A stretch of 25,995 bases of DNA from a virus. Positions 1 to 5,963 of this stretch are shown piece by piece; position 1 is the first letter of the stretch; each line of letters starts with the position of its first letter. Position numbers and translations under genes: made by a program. Location: IMG/VR virus record IMGVR_UViG_3300024262_000212, positions 1 to 25,995 of that record, one strand, 5' to 3'. The notes beneath the pieces are model-generated. The model made no database searches. It was not told the DNA's origin and saw nothing but the letters and a program-made list of their open reading frames with translations.

Positions 1-320
1 TAGTAAAGATTGCGATGCCATCTAGCAGTTTTCCTATGGATTCTTTTATACTTGTTTCTTTCATTCCTTAATGCATTATCCCTATCACTCCACTTTTCAT
101 TGTACCTTCCTTCTTCTCTTCTCTCTTGTCTTTTTGTCTTATTAAACTTTGCTAACCTTTCTTTTTCTCTGGCTTGGTTTCTTTTAACCCACTCAGCTCT
201 TTTTTTTGTGCAGCAAGTTTTACATTGACCTCTGTATCCTGACTTCGTTTTTCCTCTCTGAAAGTTACCATCTAAAGTATCATACTTCTTTGGACACGAT
301 ATGCATTCGTATTGTTTCAT
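1..320 (-). CDS. Zinc-ribbon protein, HNH-endonuclease-like N-terminus (partial)
   Basis: Open reading frame starting at ATG 320-318 and running off the left edge without a stop; 106 codons are visible. Residues 6-37 hold a two-pair cysteine ribbon: C6-x2-C9, then an aromatic/Gly stretch ending GYRGQCKTCC (C33, C36, C37). This resembles the zinc ribbon at the start of many phage HNH endonucleases. The visible remainder is very basic and helical (many K, R, E). The HNH motif itself would lie outside the window, so nuclease function is inferred. It is the last visible gene of the early-type operon, 32 bases after the exonuclease stop. It could instead be a small zinc-binding regulatory protein. 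Confidence 0.6.
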   Translation of the reverse strand, partial: MKQYECISCPKKYDTLDGNFQRGKTKSGYRGQCKTCCTKKRAEWVKRNQAREKERLAKFNKTKRQERREEGRYNEKWSDRDNALRNERNKYKRIHRKTARWHRNLY

Positions 321-352
321 CCTATCTTAACAATGAGATTTTATCTATTGTG

Positions 353-1024
353 TTAACTATTAACATATATTTTTAACTTATTAATTACTTCCCTACACTC
401 ATTTACCCTATCCTTTATTAACTTAATATCGTCATCATTCTTTTTAATGTCAAACACCTTATACTTCATATTATCTGGAATATCTGAATAAGTCATTTTA
501 GCCGTAAATTCATCTAATATGTCTAAATCTAATTCATCATATCCATTATTTTTGCAATACCAATAAGCCTCTTTTTCAATTAAATGTTGAGGAGTATCTG
601 AAAGTACATAAACAACCTTGTAATTTTCAACCCCTACTAATTCCATATAAACTTGGGCTTGATAATAATAATCTTTATTAGGTAACTCCGTTTCAAAAGC
701 AGGGAACGTGTGAACATCCCAACTATTTTTAACGTCAATAATCAACTCTGGTAATATTAAATCGGGTGTTCCCTGACAAAAATCATTCTCAAAAAACTTT
801 TCATTTTTTAAAACAAACCCTAAATTTAATTGTTCTGATATAAAGTCTATACTATTATCTTCAACTTCGTTACCTTTTTGAGTATATTTATTAGATATAT
901 CTCTTTTCCTATTGTAAACTTGACCTTTTAACCAATCCTTACAATATGTTTCGCCAGTCTTTCCTAATCCACGACTACCCATAATATTACCACAAGCCGA
1001 AGCTCTTATTTTAAATTCTTTCAT
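353..1024 (-). CDS. YqaJ/lambda-exonuclease-type PD-(D/E)XK nuclease
   Basis: 223 residues, close to the usual size of phage YqaJ-family (lambda Exo-like) alkaline exonucleases. These resect double-stranded DNA ends 5'-3' to feed an annealing protein during recombination and replication. The PD-(D/E)XK core is visible: an acidic helix with E53/E55, GTPD with D88, then IDVK (D97, K99), followed by a Q122-x3-Y126 helix (YYYQAQVYMEL), a signature of this family. The start overlaps the stop of the preceding gene as ATGA, implying translational coupling with the unknown 173-residue protein. No recognised annealing protein (RecT, Erf or Red-beta type) is visible next to it. Family call is strong; the exact biochemical polarity is family knowledge. 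Confidence 0.88.
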   Translation of the reverse strand: MKEFKIRASACGNIMGSRGLGKTGETYCKDWLKGQVYNRKRDISNKYTQKGNEVEDNSIDFISEQLNLGFVLKNEKFFENDFCQGTPDLILPELIIDVKNSWDVHTFPAFETELPNKDYYYQAQVYMELVGVENYKVVYVLSDTPQHLIEKEAYWYCKNNGYDELDLDILDEFTAKMTYSDIPDNMKYKVFDIKKNDDDIKLIKDRVNECREVINKLKIYVNS

Positions 1025-1542
1025 TTTTTTAGTATTAATTGTTCAACTTCTTTACTTACTTGATACTTTGTTTTAACTTGTTTAATATTATACTGGCCAC
1101 TCATGACAGCATCTTTTACAGCTTTAAATTTAGGGTGTTTATCATCTAGTATTGGTAGTTCTAAAATCTCTTTTATTCTTATTCCATCAACTATTTGTCC
1201 CATCATTTTCACATTATTATCAACTACTAACTCTATTTTTAAGCCTATCCAATTACCAATATTTCTACTATCAACCGAGCTAATACCTTTTTGATTTTTA
1301 ATTATACTAGATATTTTCATTCTATTAGTTGAGTTAGCTAACATTGGCTTAACATCTTCTTCAAACTCAATAAAATAACCGTCTTTTTTAGTTCCTGATA
1401 CATCTATGCCTTTAGAAAAATATGCTTCTTTAATTGTTAGCTCACATTTACCTTTTTCTAATCTAATAGCATCTACATCTACACTAGCTAAGTGAGTTGA
1501 TTTTCGATACTTCATACAGTCTATTCCTGTTTCTTTTTCCAT
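1021..1542 (-). CDS. Conserved phage protein of unknown function, partner gene of the YqaJ nuclease
   Basis: 173 residues; a second in-frame ATG at 1515 (residue 10, MKYRKSTHLASVDVDAI) is an equally plausible start. The central part is beta-rich (CELTIKEAYF, DGYFIEFEE, WIGLKIELVV). The C-terminus is a helical, Lys-rich tail (KVKTKYQVSKEVEQL-type). I know no enzymatic motif here. It is immediately upstream of, and ATGA-coupled to, the YqaJ nuclease, where two-component phage recombination systems normally carry the single-strand annealing or single-strand-binding protein. A DNA-binding recombination partner is therefore a reasonable hypothesis but is not shown by sequence. No transmembrane segment or signal peptide. 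Confidence 0.75.
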   Translation of the reverse strand: MEKETGIDCMKYRKSTHLASVDVDAIRLEKGKCELTIKEAYFSKGIDVSGTKKDGYFIEFEEDVKPMLANSTNRMKISSIIKNQKGISSVDSRNIGNWIGLKIELVVDNNVKMMGQIVDGIRIKEILELPILDDKHPKFKAVKDAVMSGQYNIKQVKTKYQVSKEVEQLILKK

Positions 1543-1560
1543 TTCTCTTAATTTTAAGGT

Positions 1561-1821
1561 TTAATAAATTGTTGTTTCTTCATGACCGAATAAGAAATTC
1601 GGAGATACTTTTGTCTTCAAACAAATATCAATGATATGTGTAGGAGTCATTTTTGAGAGCTGCTTTCCTTTACACCATCGACTAATATAAAACTCTGCTT
1701 GAGCTGTAGTCTGGTCTTTTAAAACTGCTTCTCCTAATGCTCTTTGAGTTAGTCGAGGTTCTCCTCTTTCTCTCTCTTCATTGTACTTATCAATTGCTTC
1801 TTTAATTTTTAGTATTGCCAT
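1561..1821 (-). CDS. Small helix-turn-helix DNA-binding protein
   Basis: 86 residues with an XRE-like pattern: LTQRALGEAVL (about residues 24-34) reads as the first helix of a helix-turn-helix. FYISRWCKGKQLSKMTP (about 44-60) fits the recognition helix and following turn, and the C-terminal HIIDICLKTKVSPNFLFG motif is typical of Cro/CI-type domains (the '...NFLFG' ending of helix 5). It is short enough to be only a DNA-binding domain. It lies inside the early-type operon, one base after the preceding gene, so it could autoregulate the promoter near 2906. It might bind the palindrome at 2914-2928, but that is inference. Start is the ATG giving near-contiguous spacing with the upstream gene. 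Confidence 0.75.
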   Translation of the reverse strand: MAILKIKEAIDKYNEERERGEPRLTQRALGEAVLKDQTTAQAEFYISRWCKGKQLSKMTPTHIIDICLKTKVSPNFLFGHEETTIY

Positions 1822-1822
1822 C

Positions 1823-2167
1823 TTATAATTTTTTTAATTCTGCAGTTAGTTTCTCTATCTGCTTTTGTTTCTCTTTTCTTAAAACTACTTTTTTATATTC
1901 TTTAATATATTTATTAATCTTACCCCATGCTTTTTGTCTTTCCTTCTGGGTTTTTAATAATGGCAACATCAAGTATTTTTTATCTATCCATAAATAATAA
2001 AAATCAATATTTGTAGGTCCATTTGCGATCCATAATTGAAAATTATATTTATCATCTATTAATATCTCTGCGTTATGATCATCACATTTAATAAATTTGT
2101 AATCTCCTTTTATTACCTTTTCAACAAAATAATCTTTTATTGATTCAATTTTTTCATCTACATTCAT
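1823..2167 (-). CDS. Hypothetical phage protein, 114 aa
   Basis: Acidic-to-mixed N-terminal half rich in aromatic residues (NFQLWIANGPTNIDFYYLW, about residues 42-60), suggesting a small beta-sheet domain. The C-terminal Lys/Glu helix (about 75-114) is probably a coiled coil. No catalytic motif recognised. The pattern 'short alpha/beta domain ending in a charged helix' is common among early genes of Bacteroidota phages, but I cannot assign a role. It ends one base before the helix-turn-helix gene and starts three bases after the preceding stop, so it is co-transcribed in the early-type operon. No signal peptide or membrane segment. Confidence 0.7.
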   Translation of the reverse strand: MNVDEKIESIKDYFVEKVIKGDYKFIKCDDHNAEILIDDKYNFQLWIANGPTNIDFYYLWIDKKYLMLPLLKTQKERQKAWGKINKYIKEYKKVVLRKEKQKQIEKLTAELKKL

Positions 2168-2170
2168 AGT

Positions 2171-2377
2171 TTAGATTTTATAATTAATAATTGTGTTTAT
2201 TTCTTCTTCTCCGTAGCAATCGATTAGGTTCTGTTTATTACCATCTCGATAGTACTGGTCCTTTATCATCTCAACAAAGGCTTTGAGATTCTTTTTGTTT
2301 TTAACGACACTCTTTGCTGTTAAGCCTGTTATCGTTTCAGCATCTGCTATGCTCTGGATTGCTTCTTCTATTGACAT
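2171..2377 (-). CDS. Hypothetical small early protein, 68 aa
   Basis: 68 residues, largely helical: an acidic N-terminal helix (SIEEAIQSIADAE), a central basic patch (SVVKNKKNLKAF, about residues 23-34) and a C-terminal segment YRDGNKQNLIDCYGEEEI. No recognised domain. The ATG at 2377-2375 lies inside the end of the upstream 55-residue gene (10-base overlap) and the stop is three bases before the next gene, so it is read as part of a compact polycistron. Being short, soluble and early placed, it fits a host-takeover or anti-defence accessory protein, but nothing in the sequence proves that. Confidence 0.6.
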   Translation of the reverse strand: MSIEEAIQSIADAETITGLTAKSVVKNKKNLKAFVEMIKDQYYRDGNKQNLIDCYGEEEINTIINYKI

Positions 2378-2535
2378 TGTATTCCTAGTTTAGTTAATTC
2401 TCTATTTAATTTAAACTCTATGTAGTGCTTTAATGATACTGCCATCCTATAATCTCTTATGTAGATTAAGTTTAAACCAGATGCTGCTGCTATCATATTT
2501 AAAAAGCCTATCTCTTTACTTAAATATTCTCTCAT
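2368..2535 (-). CDS. Hypothetical small early protein, 55 aa
   Basis: Found by translating the strand; 55 residues beginning MREYLSKEIG and ending GIQCQ, stop TAG. It has a mildly hydrophobic middle (FLNMIAAASGLNLIYI, about residues 11-26) followed by a mixed amphipathic helix. No known family recognised. Support for its reality is positional: its ATG overlaps the upstream stop as ATGA and its stop overlaps the next start by 10 bases, exactly as in the rest of this operon. Without it a hole would be left in an otherwise gap-free operon. Confidence 0.5.
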   Translation of the reverse strand: MREYLSKEIGFLNMIAAASGLNLIYIRDYRMAVSLKHYIEFKLNRELTKLGIQCQ

Positions 2536-2702
2536 CTTATAAACTGTTTAATTGAAATTGATTGATAATGAATTACTTTTTTTCGAGCTTCTTCTTCCTG
2601 CTCTCTTTTTATCCTTTCTAAAGTTGGACCGTAGAACTTTAACCAATACTTTTTGTATTGATATTTCTCTTGTTCTTTAAAGATGTTTAATTGGCTGCTC
2701 AT
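2532..2702 (-). CDS. Hypothetical small early protein, 56 aa
   Basis: Found by translation; 56 residues, MSSQLNIFKE... to ...IKQFIR. Highly charged and aromatic: EQEKYQYKKYWLKFYGP (about residues 10-26) followed by a helix ERIKREQEEEARKK. The composition suggests a short coiled coil or nucleic-acid-contacting helix; no family recognised. Start ATG overlaps the stop of the preceding gene (ATGA at 2702-2699) and its own stop overlaps the next ATG in the same way. The double coupling makes it a credible gene despite its length. Confidence 0.5.
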   Translation of the reverse strand: MSSQLNIFKEQEKYQYKKYWLKFYGPTLERIKREQEEEARKKVIHYQSISIKQFIR

Positions 2703-2881
2703 AAACTTTCTTTTGCAGATTCAATCAATGACTCTACTTCATCGTATAAGTCTTCATACTTAGCTTCGCTTAAAACTAGCTTTCTTACTTCTCTTCTGCA
2801 TAGGAAAATATCCCACCTAGATACTGACTCATTATTATTCATCTTGTCTAGGTATTCTATTGCTTTTTTTTCTCTTGACAT
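2699..2881 (-). CDS. Hypothetical first gene of the early-type operon, 60 aa
   Basis: I place the start at ATG 2881-2879 (MSREKKAIEYLDKMNNN), giving 60 residues. An in-frame TTG at 2908 would add nine residues, but that codon lies inside the promoter -7 element, so the transcript would start after it. The protein is helical and charged (WDIFLCRREVRKLVLSEAKY, then an acidic helix DLYDEVESLIESAKESL). No family recognised. It is the promoter-proximal gene of the leftward small-gene cluster and is coupled to the next gene by an ATGA overlap. The 5' leader would be about 20 bases and has no Shine-Dalgarno, as usual in Bacteroidota. Confidence 0.55.
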   Translation of the reverse strand: MSREKKAIEYLDKMNNNESVSRWDIFLCRREVRKLVLSEAKYEDLYDEVESLIESAKESL

Positions 2882-2905
2882 AGTTTCTCTTGTTTTAATG
2901 TCTGA

Positions 2906-2913
2906 CAAATATA
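2906..2913 (-). promoter_or_regulatory. Bacteroidota-type promoter -7 element (TATATTTG) for the early-type operon
   Basis: On the minus strand TATATTTG matches the Bacteroidota -7 consensus TAnnTTTG. Transcription would begin about position 2902, some 20 bases before the ATG at 2881. It lies 60 bases downstream of a strong terminator, where a new transcription unit is expected. No TTTG -33 element is present at the right distance, so activity may depend on a phage or regulated factor. Matches to this short motif also occur by chance in AT-rich DNA; position is the main support. Confidence 0.5.
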
Positions 2914-2928
2914 AATAAAACTTTTATT
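2914..2928 (-). promoter_or_regulatory. Palindromic operator candidate
   Basis: Fifteen-base perfect inverted repeat aataaaa-c-ttttatt directly abutting the -7 element, i.e. in the -33/-7 spacer where a bound repressor would block RNA polymerase. A small helix-turn-helix protein is encoded in the same operon (1561-1821). The arms are pure A/T, so chance is a real alternative in this genome. Confidence 0.35.
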
Positions 2929-2973
2929 ATAATCCTAGTTTTTTATGTAATATTTTAAAAAAATAAATAATAT

Positions 2974-3002
2974 AAAAAAACCCCCTAACCGAAGTTAAGA
3001 GG
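2974..3002 (-). terminator. Rho-independent terminator after the lysis cassette
   Basis: On the minus strand CCTCTTAAC-TTCG-GTTAGGGGG forms a nine-pair stem (two G-U) closed by a UUCG tetraloop and is followed by seven T. It sits 63 bases after the last lysis gene stop and ends the long structural/lysis transcript before the early-type promoter. Confidence 0.92.
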
Positions 3003-3064
3003 CTTTTACCTTACATTATCAAGAGAAATCAAATATTAAGAACTCAAATGTACATAAAAATTTA

Positions 3065-3436
3065 TTACCTTATTAGTATTCCTACAATAAATCCTGCTCC
3101 TATTCCTATTGGTATTCCATACTTAGTTAATGAAACACTCATTTTTAGCCTTCTGTTCGTGTTTAACAAGCTTTTATTCAATTCATCGTTGTTTACTTGT
3201 AACAAATTAATTTGTTCGTTAGACTTAACGACAATCGATTTAAAATTAATTATCTGGAGTTCCTGGTTCTGACTTATTGAATCACATATCTCTCCTCTCT
3301 TCAAATCTTTTAGGATCTGTTTAGCTTGAGAGTATGTAAAACATTTTAAACTATCTTGAGAAGTAGTCTGAGAATAAACTATCGAGCTGCTCATTAGTAG
3401 CATTGTCGACAACACTATCATTTTTAATAATTTCAT
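3065..3436 (-). CDS. Exported coiled-coil protein with C-terminal membrane helix, spanin-like
   Basis: 123 residues. A clear Sec signal peptide (MKLLKMIVLSTMLLMSSSIVYS, cleavage near residue 22) is followed by a Cys-containing segment (C32, C51). A predicted coiled coil covers about 52-98, and a C-terminal glycine-rich hydrophobic helix (YGIPIGIGAGFIVGILIR, about 106-123) ends the protein. No lipobox Cys follows the signal peptide, so it is not a classic outer-membrane o-spanin. The architecture (export, periplasmic coiled coil, membrane end) and its place after holin and endolysin fit envelope-spanning lysis proteins. It overlaps the preceding membrane gene by 86 bases out of frame, as Rz/Rz1-type spanin pairs do. 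The role is inferred. Confidence 0.7.
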   Translation of the reverse strand: MKLLKMIVLSTMLLMSSSIVYSQTTSQDSLKCFTYSQAKQILKDLKRGEICDSISQNQELQIINFKSIVVKSNEQINLLQVNNDELNKSLLNTNRRLKMSVSLTKYGIPIGIGAGFIVGILIR

Positions 3437-3638
3437 CTTTAAATCCTTTTATTTTAAATTCTAATCTATCATTATGATCTTCTAATATAGTTTTTTCTAT
3501 TTCTAGGTCATGTAACTTCATTTTAAGCTCATGCTCTTCATTTGTCATTCCCTGTGGTATAAACCATCCAATAACACTATTTAAAACTAACACGCTTAAT
3601 AAAACGAGCACTATCTTTTCTATGTTAATACTATGCAT
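3351..3638 (-). CDS. Membrane-anchored coiled-coil protein, i-spanin-like
   Basis: 95 residues from ATG 3638 (MHSINIEKIV). An upstream in-frame ATG at 3680 is less likely because it lies deep within the preceding 40-residue gene. One transmembrane helix (IVLVLLSVLVLNSVIGWFI, about 8-27) is followed by a charged coiled coil (about 32-75) and an acidic tail ending DSLFSDYFSR. A type II inner-membrane protein with a periplasmic coiled coil is the layout of inner-membrane spanins (Rz). The next gene starts out of frame inside it and encodes an exported coiled-coil protein. Together they are a plausible but unproven spanin pair. Confidence 0.6.
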   Translation of the reverse strand: MHSINIEKIVLVLLSVLVLNSVIGWFIPQGMTNEEHELKMKLHDLEIEKTILEDHNDRLEFKIKGFKDEIIKNDSVVDNATNEQLDSLFSDYFSR

Positions 3639-3742
3639 AATGTTGTAATTATTAAAATACCAATAACGATATAAAAACATCCTTTTCCTACGTTATCAAC
3701 ACTCTGGTTTATATCCATAAAATCCTGTTCACTCTGTTGCAT
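3620..3742 (-). CDS. Small single-pass membrane protein in the lysis cassette, 40 aa
   Basis: Found by translation; 40 residues: polar N-terminus (MQQSEQDFMDINQSVDN), a Gly/Cys turn, then one hydrophobic helix (CFYIVIGILIITTLCIVLT, about 22-40) reaching the C-terminus. It overlaps the holin stop by 14 bases and the next gene start by 19 bases. The tail-anchored layout and location suggest an accessory lysis protein such as a pinholin partner or antiholin; that is inference from context only. Confidence 0.5.
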   Translation of the reverse strand: MQQSEQDFMDINQSVDNVGKGCFYIVIGILIITTLCIVLT

Positions 3743-3962
3743 TTGTTTTCTTTTTAAATATTTCTCCTATTGATTTCAATCCTATTAAAGTAGTTCCTGC
3801 TATAAGCATTGAATTAAAAAGATTTTCATTTGAAGTGTAAAAATGTAAACCATCTAAAATAAAAGCTGCACAAACTAAAAGCATGATGATTGCTCCCCAT
3901 ATTTTTTTAGAAGAGTACTTTCCTCCTGTTTCTTCGCAGAATATATCTTTTATAAATTTCAT
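3729..3962 (-). CDS. Holin candidate, two transmembrane helices
   Basis: 77 residues with an amphipathic basic start (MKFIKDIFCEETGGKYSSKK) and a first hydrophobic helix, IWGAIIMLLVCAAFILDGL (about 21-39). A short polar loop containing NEN precedes the second helix, FNSMLIAGTTLIGLKSIGEIF (about 49-69), and a Lys-rich C-terminus follows. Size and two-helix topology fit small phage holins of Bacteroidota phages. The gene begins two bases after the endolysin stop, which strengthens the call. Its product would sit in the inner membrane and time endolysin release. Confidence 0.72.
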   Translation of the reverse strand: MKFIKDIFCEETGGKYSSKKIWGAIIMLLVCAAFILDGLHFYTSNENLFNSMLIAGTTLIGLKSIGEIFKKKTNATE

Positions 3963-3964
3963 GA

Positions 3965-4450
3965 TTAAATATCTTTATAAAACAATTGCACATGTGGATA
4001 GTCTGGTTTTTTCCAAAATGCACCAGATTCAAGACCTAGTTCTTTAGCTACGTTAGAGCATTCTAAATAATCTGGAATGTCATCATCATCAAGAGAAACC
4101 TTAACATCCCATATTGCTTTGCCGTTTTTTATTATTGCATAATCAAAAGCTGTTGGATAATCATTTTTAGGATCTGAATCATCAAGTCTAGGGATATGTC
4201 TTGATGCCAAAGTCCATGTCACTTTCCTTTCATTTTGTTTCTCTGTTATCTCTCTTATTCCTGCTATTTTTCTAAGTTTGTTTACTTCTTCTAAAGGTTG
4301 CCTTCCTTGTGCATACAAAGATACCTGTACTTTATAGCTTCTATCCGTACATGTAATAATAACATCAATTCCTTTTTCCTTACATTTTTCTATAAATGTA
4401 GGAACTAATACCTTTAGTTTTGGATGTAGTTTATTAATATCTCTACTCAT
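3965..4450 (-). CDS. Endolysin, M15-family L-alanyl-D-glutamate/D,D-peptidase
   Basis: 161 residues. It shows the zinc-peptidase signature of the VanY/CwlK-like M15 family: SRH (H85), AFD (D103) and PHVQ (H153), the three expected zinc ligands, with W114, the ESGAFW stretch (141-146) and D150 in conserved positions. An inserted loop (about 50-80) separates the first strand region from SRH. These enzymes cut the peptide stems of peptidoglycan. There is no signal peptide, so it would need the adjacent holin to reach the periplasm. ATG overlaps the upstream gene by 8 bases. Confidence 0.9.
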   Translation of the reverse strand: MSRDINKLHPKLKVLVPTFIEKCKEKGIDVIITCTDRSYKVQVSLYAQGRQPLEEVNKLRKIAGIREITEKQNERKVTWTLASRHIPRLDDSDPKNDYPTAFDYAIIKNGKAIWDVKVSLDDDDIPDYLECSNVAKELGLESGAFWKKPDYPHVQLFYKDI

Positions 4451-4634
4451 CTTTGGCCTCCTTTTCTTCTGGTAAAGAATCTATCTTATTAGAAAGGTTA
4501 AGGAAGTCAGAAATCATTTTGCGTACTTCTGTTCTTTCTTCTGGTTTTACCTTTCCTATTGATCCACCTATTGCACTAATTGACATATCAATACTTTGTT
4601 TTAGGAGGTCTTTTTCTCTTTTTGTTAAATTCAT
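4443..4634 (-). CDS. Hypothetical small helical protein before the endolysin, 63 aa
   Basis: 63 residues: Lys-rich start (MNLTKREKDLLKQSID), a short Gly-Ser segment (SAIGGSIGKV), then an amphipathic and acidic C-terminal helix (RKMISDFLNLSNKIDSLPEEKEAKDE). No membrane segment or known domain. The stop overlaps the endolysin start by 8 bases, so the two are probably translationally coupled. It could be a lysis regulator or a small tail-associated protein; no firm assignment. Confidence 0.55.
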   Translation of the reverse strand: MNLTKREKDLLKQSIDMSISAIGGSIGKVKPEERTEVRKMISDFLNLSNKIDSLPEEKEAKDE

Positions 4635-4653
4635 CTTTATAAGATTAAATTGT

Positions 4654-4977
4654 TTATACTATTTCTGTGTATCCATTACCTATCTCAGCATCTATTATTG
4701 CTACTAACCAATCTTGTACTAAAACAGCAGCTCCAGACTCATCTAATAAAGCCCACTCTTCATCTGTACATTGTTTAGATTGAACATATTTGAAGTTTAT
4801 TATTCCTGCTACTGGCTTCCATCCTTCTTCTGTTCTCGCTAATTCATTAAACCAATGTGTTAAAAAGTAAGCAACAGTTTTAGTTTCTCCTATAAACTTA
4901 GCATTGTAATCAATGATACTTCCTGCAGACAATGTTCCTTTATCTGGTCTTTGTAGTTGTTTGTTTATCTTAATCAT
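4654..4977 (-). CDS. Hypothetical protein downstream of the tail fibre, 107 aa
   Basis: 107 residues, compact and mixed alpha/beta with several Trp and Phe (FLTHWFNELARTEEGWKPV, about 38-56; EEWALLDESGAAVLVQDWL, about 73-91). No signal peptide, membrane helix or recognised motif. Its place between the last tail fibre and the lysis genes is where Bacteroidota phages often carry a small baseplate or fibre-associated protein. A virion or fibre-assembly role is a guess from position. The leader (4978-5010) is A/T-rich without Shine-Dalgarno. Confidence 0.6.
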   Translation of the reverse strand: MIKINKQLQRPDKGTLSAGSIIDYNAKFIGETKTVAYFLTHWFNELARTEEGWKPVAGIINFKYVQSKQCTDEEWALLDESGAAVLVQDWLVAIIDAEIGNGYTEIV

Positions 4978-5010
4978 GATATTTATTTTTTATAAAGTTA
5001 TTAATTTATT

Positions 5011-5952
5011 TTATAATTTAACCCATGCTCCACCTTCATAACCCCAAAAGCCAATAGATGTAAATGTTCCATTAGTATCTGTTACGTATAAACACAGACC
5101 ATTTACTGGTGTGATAGCACCTGCTTGTGTACTTGTCATTCTCGGAAGCAATAAACCCATTGTTGTACTTGTAAGGTCTATTATTGCACTTACATTTGGT
5201 GTCGGATTGTGTACTCCTATTCTACCCTCTCCAGAATCTGATGTCACTGTGAAATATTCGTTGTCAGTGTTATTCTTAACCCAAAAGTTTTTAGTATTTG
5301 TATTACCTCCTGAATCAATAAAGCATCCGTTTGCACTTAGATAATGCGTTCCAATTAATGTGTTACCGTTTATTCTTATATTCTCTAATAAACCACTTTG
5401 AGTAGTTGTCTTTATTCCAATGAAACCACTTTCTGCTGCATAAAATAAAGGTACATTTGAACTGTTTTTTGTCCATACTACATGAGTAGCTCCTGTTCCT
5501 ACAACATCTAAGTTTGCAACAGCAGTAACATTTAATCCTAGTTTACCTGCTTTTAAGTTAAAGAAGTTACCACCTGCATCTGCCAAATCTAAAATAGCAC
5601 TAGATGATGCTTGATTAAATCCTAAACGAGCTTTCTCAACTTGTGAATCATCATTAATAAAAAATCCATAGTCATTAATAGCATCTGCCATTTCAATTCC
5701 TACATCTCCTCCAGTCCATCTAGTGAAAAATGTTGCAGCATCTATTTCTCTATCTTCTGGTAGTGAATCGTCTGAGTTATAAAAAGTGCTTATTAAAGCT
5801 CCTGCATAATTTAAAAACTCCCCTACTGTTATTTTCTTACTTACATCAAATACTAATAAGTTGTTATCCCAATTGGAGAAGTCGAGTAGGTCCTCATTCT
5901 TTATTGGGTTACTTATTGCATCTGCTACGTATTGACTTATTTTTTCTGCCAT
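5011..5952 (-). CDS. Tail fibre / receptor-binding protein candidate
   Basis: 313 residues. A helical N-terminal attachment region (MAEKISQYVADAI, to about residue 110) leads into Gly/Asn/Thr-rich beta repeats (about 110-250). The C-terminal module is the familiar phage fibre ending: an STTMGLLLPRMTSTQAGAI stretch (about 262-280) then NGLCLYVTDTNGTFTSIGFW and a terminal GGAWVKL. That ending is frequent at the C-terminus of fibre and appendage proteins of Bacteroidota phages. It lies at the end of the tail module before lysis genes, the usual place for receptor-binding fibres. Receptor unknown. Confidence 0.75.
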   Translation of the reverse strand: MAEKISQYVADAISNPIKNEDLLDFSNWDNNLLVFDVSKKITVGEFLNYAGALISTFYNSDDSLPEDREIDAATFFTRWTGGDVGIEMADAINDYGFFINDDSQVEKARLGFNQASSSAILDLADAGGNFFNLKAGKLGLNVTAVANLDVVGTGATHVVWTKNSSNVPLFYAAESGFIGIKTTTQSGLLENIRINGNTLIGTHYLSANGCFIDSGGNTNTKNFWVKNNTDNEYFTVTSDSGEGRIGVHNPTPNVSAIIDLTSTTMGLLLPRMTSTQAGAITPVNGLCLYVTDTNGTFTSIGFWGYEGGAWVKL

Positions 5953-5963
5953 GACTATTTGTT

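Noticed and set aside
10-228. Plus-strand 72-codon frame at the left edge
   Set aside because: It is the mirror of the minus-strand zinc-ribbon gene (1-320), which has a cysteine motif and continues the operon direction.
2882-2908. TTG start at 2908 for the first early gene
   Set aside because: The codon is part of the TATATTTG -7 element and would not be transcribed from that promoter.
3045-3052. TACATTTG promoter-like motif between the last lysis gene and the terminator
   Set aside because: It matches the -7 consensus but has no TTTG at the right distance, and would give only a short RNA ending at the terminator. Such 6-of-8 motifs are expected many times by chance in this AT-rich sequence. 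It could be a small RNA promoter, but support is too thin.
3639-3680. Earlier in-frame ATG at 3680 for the i-spanin-like gene
   Set aside because: It would bury 42 further bases within the 40-residue membrane gene and adds a non-conserved-looking aromatic stretch. The ATG at 3638 puts the membrane helix at the usual position.
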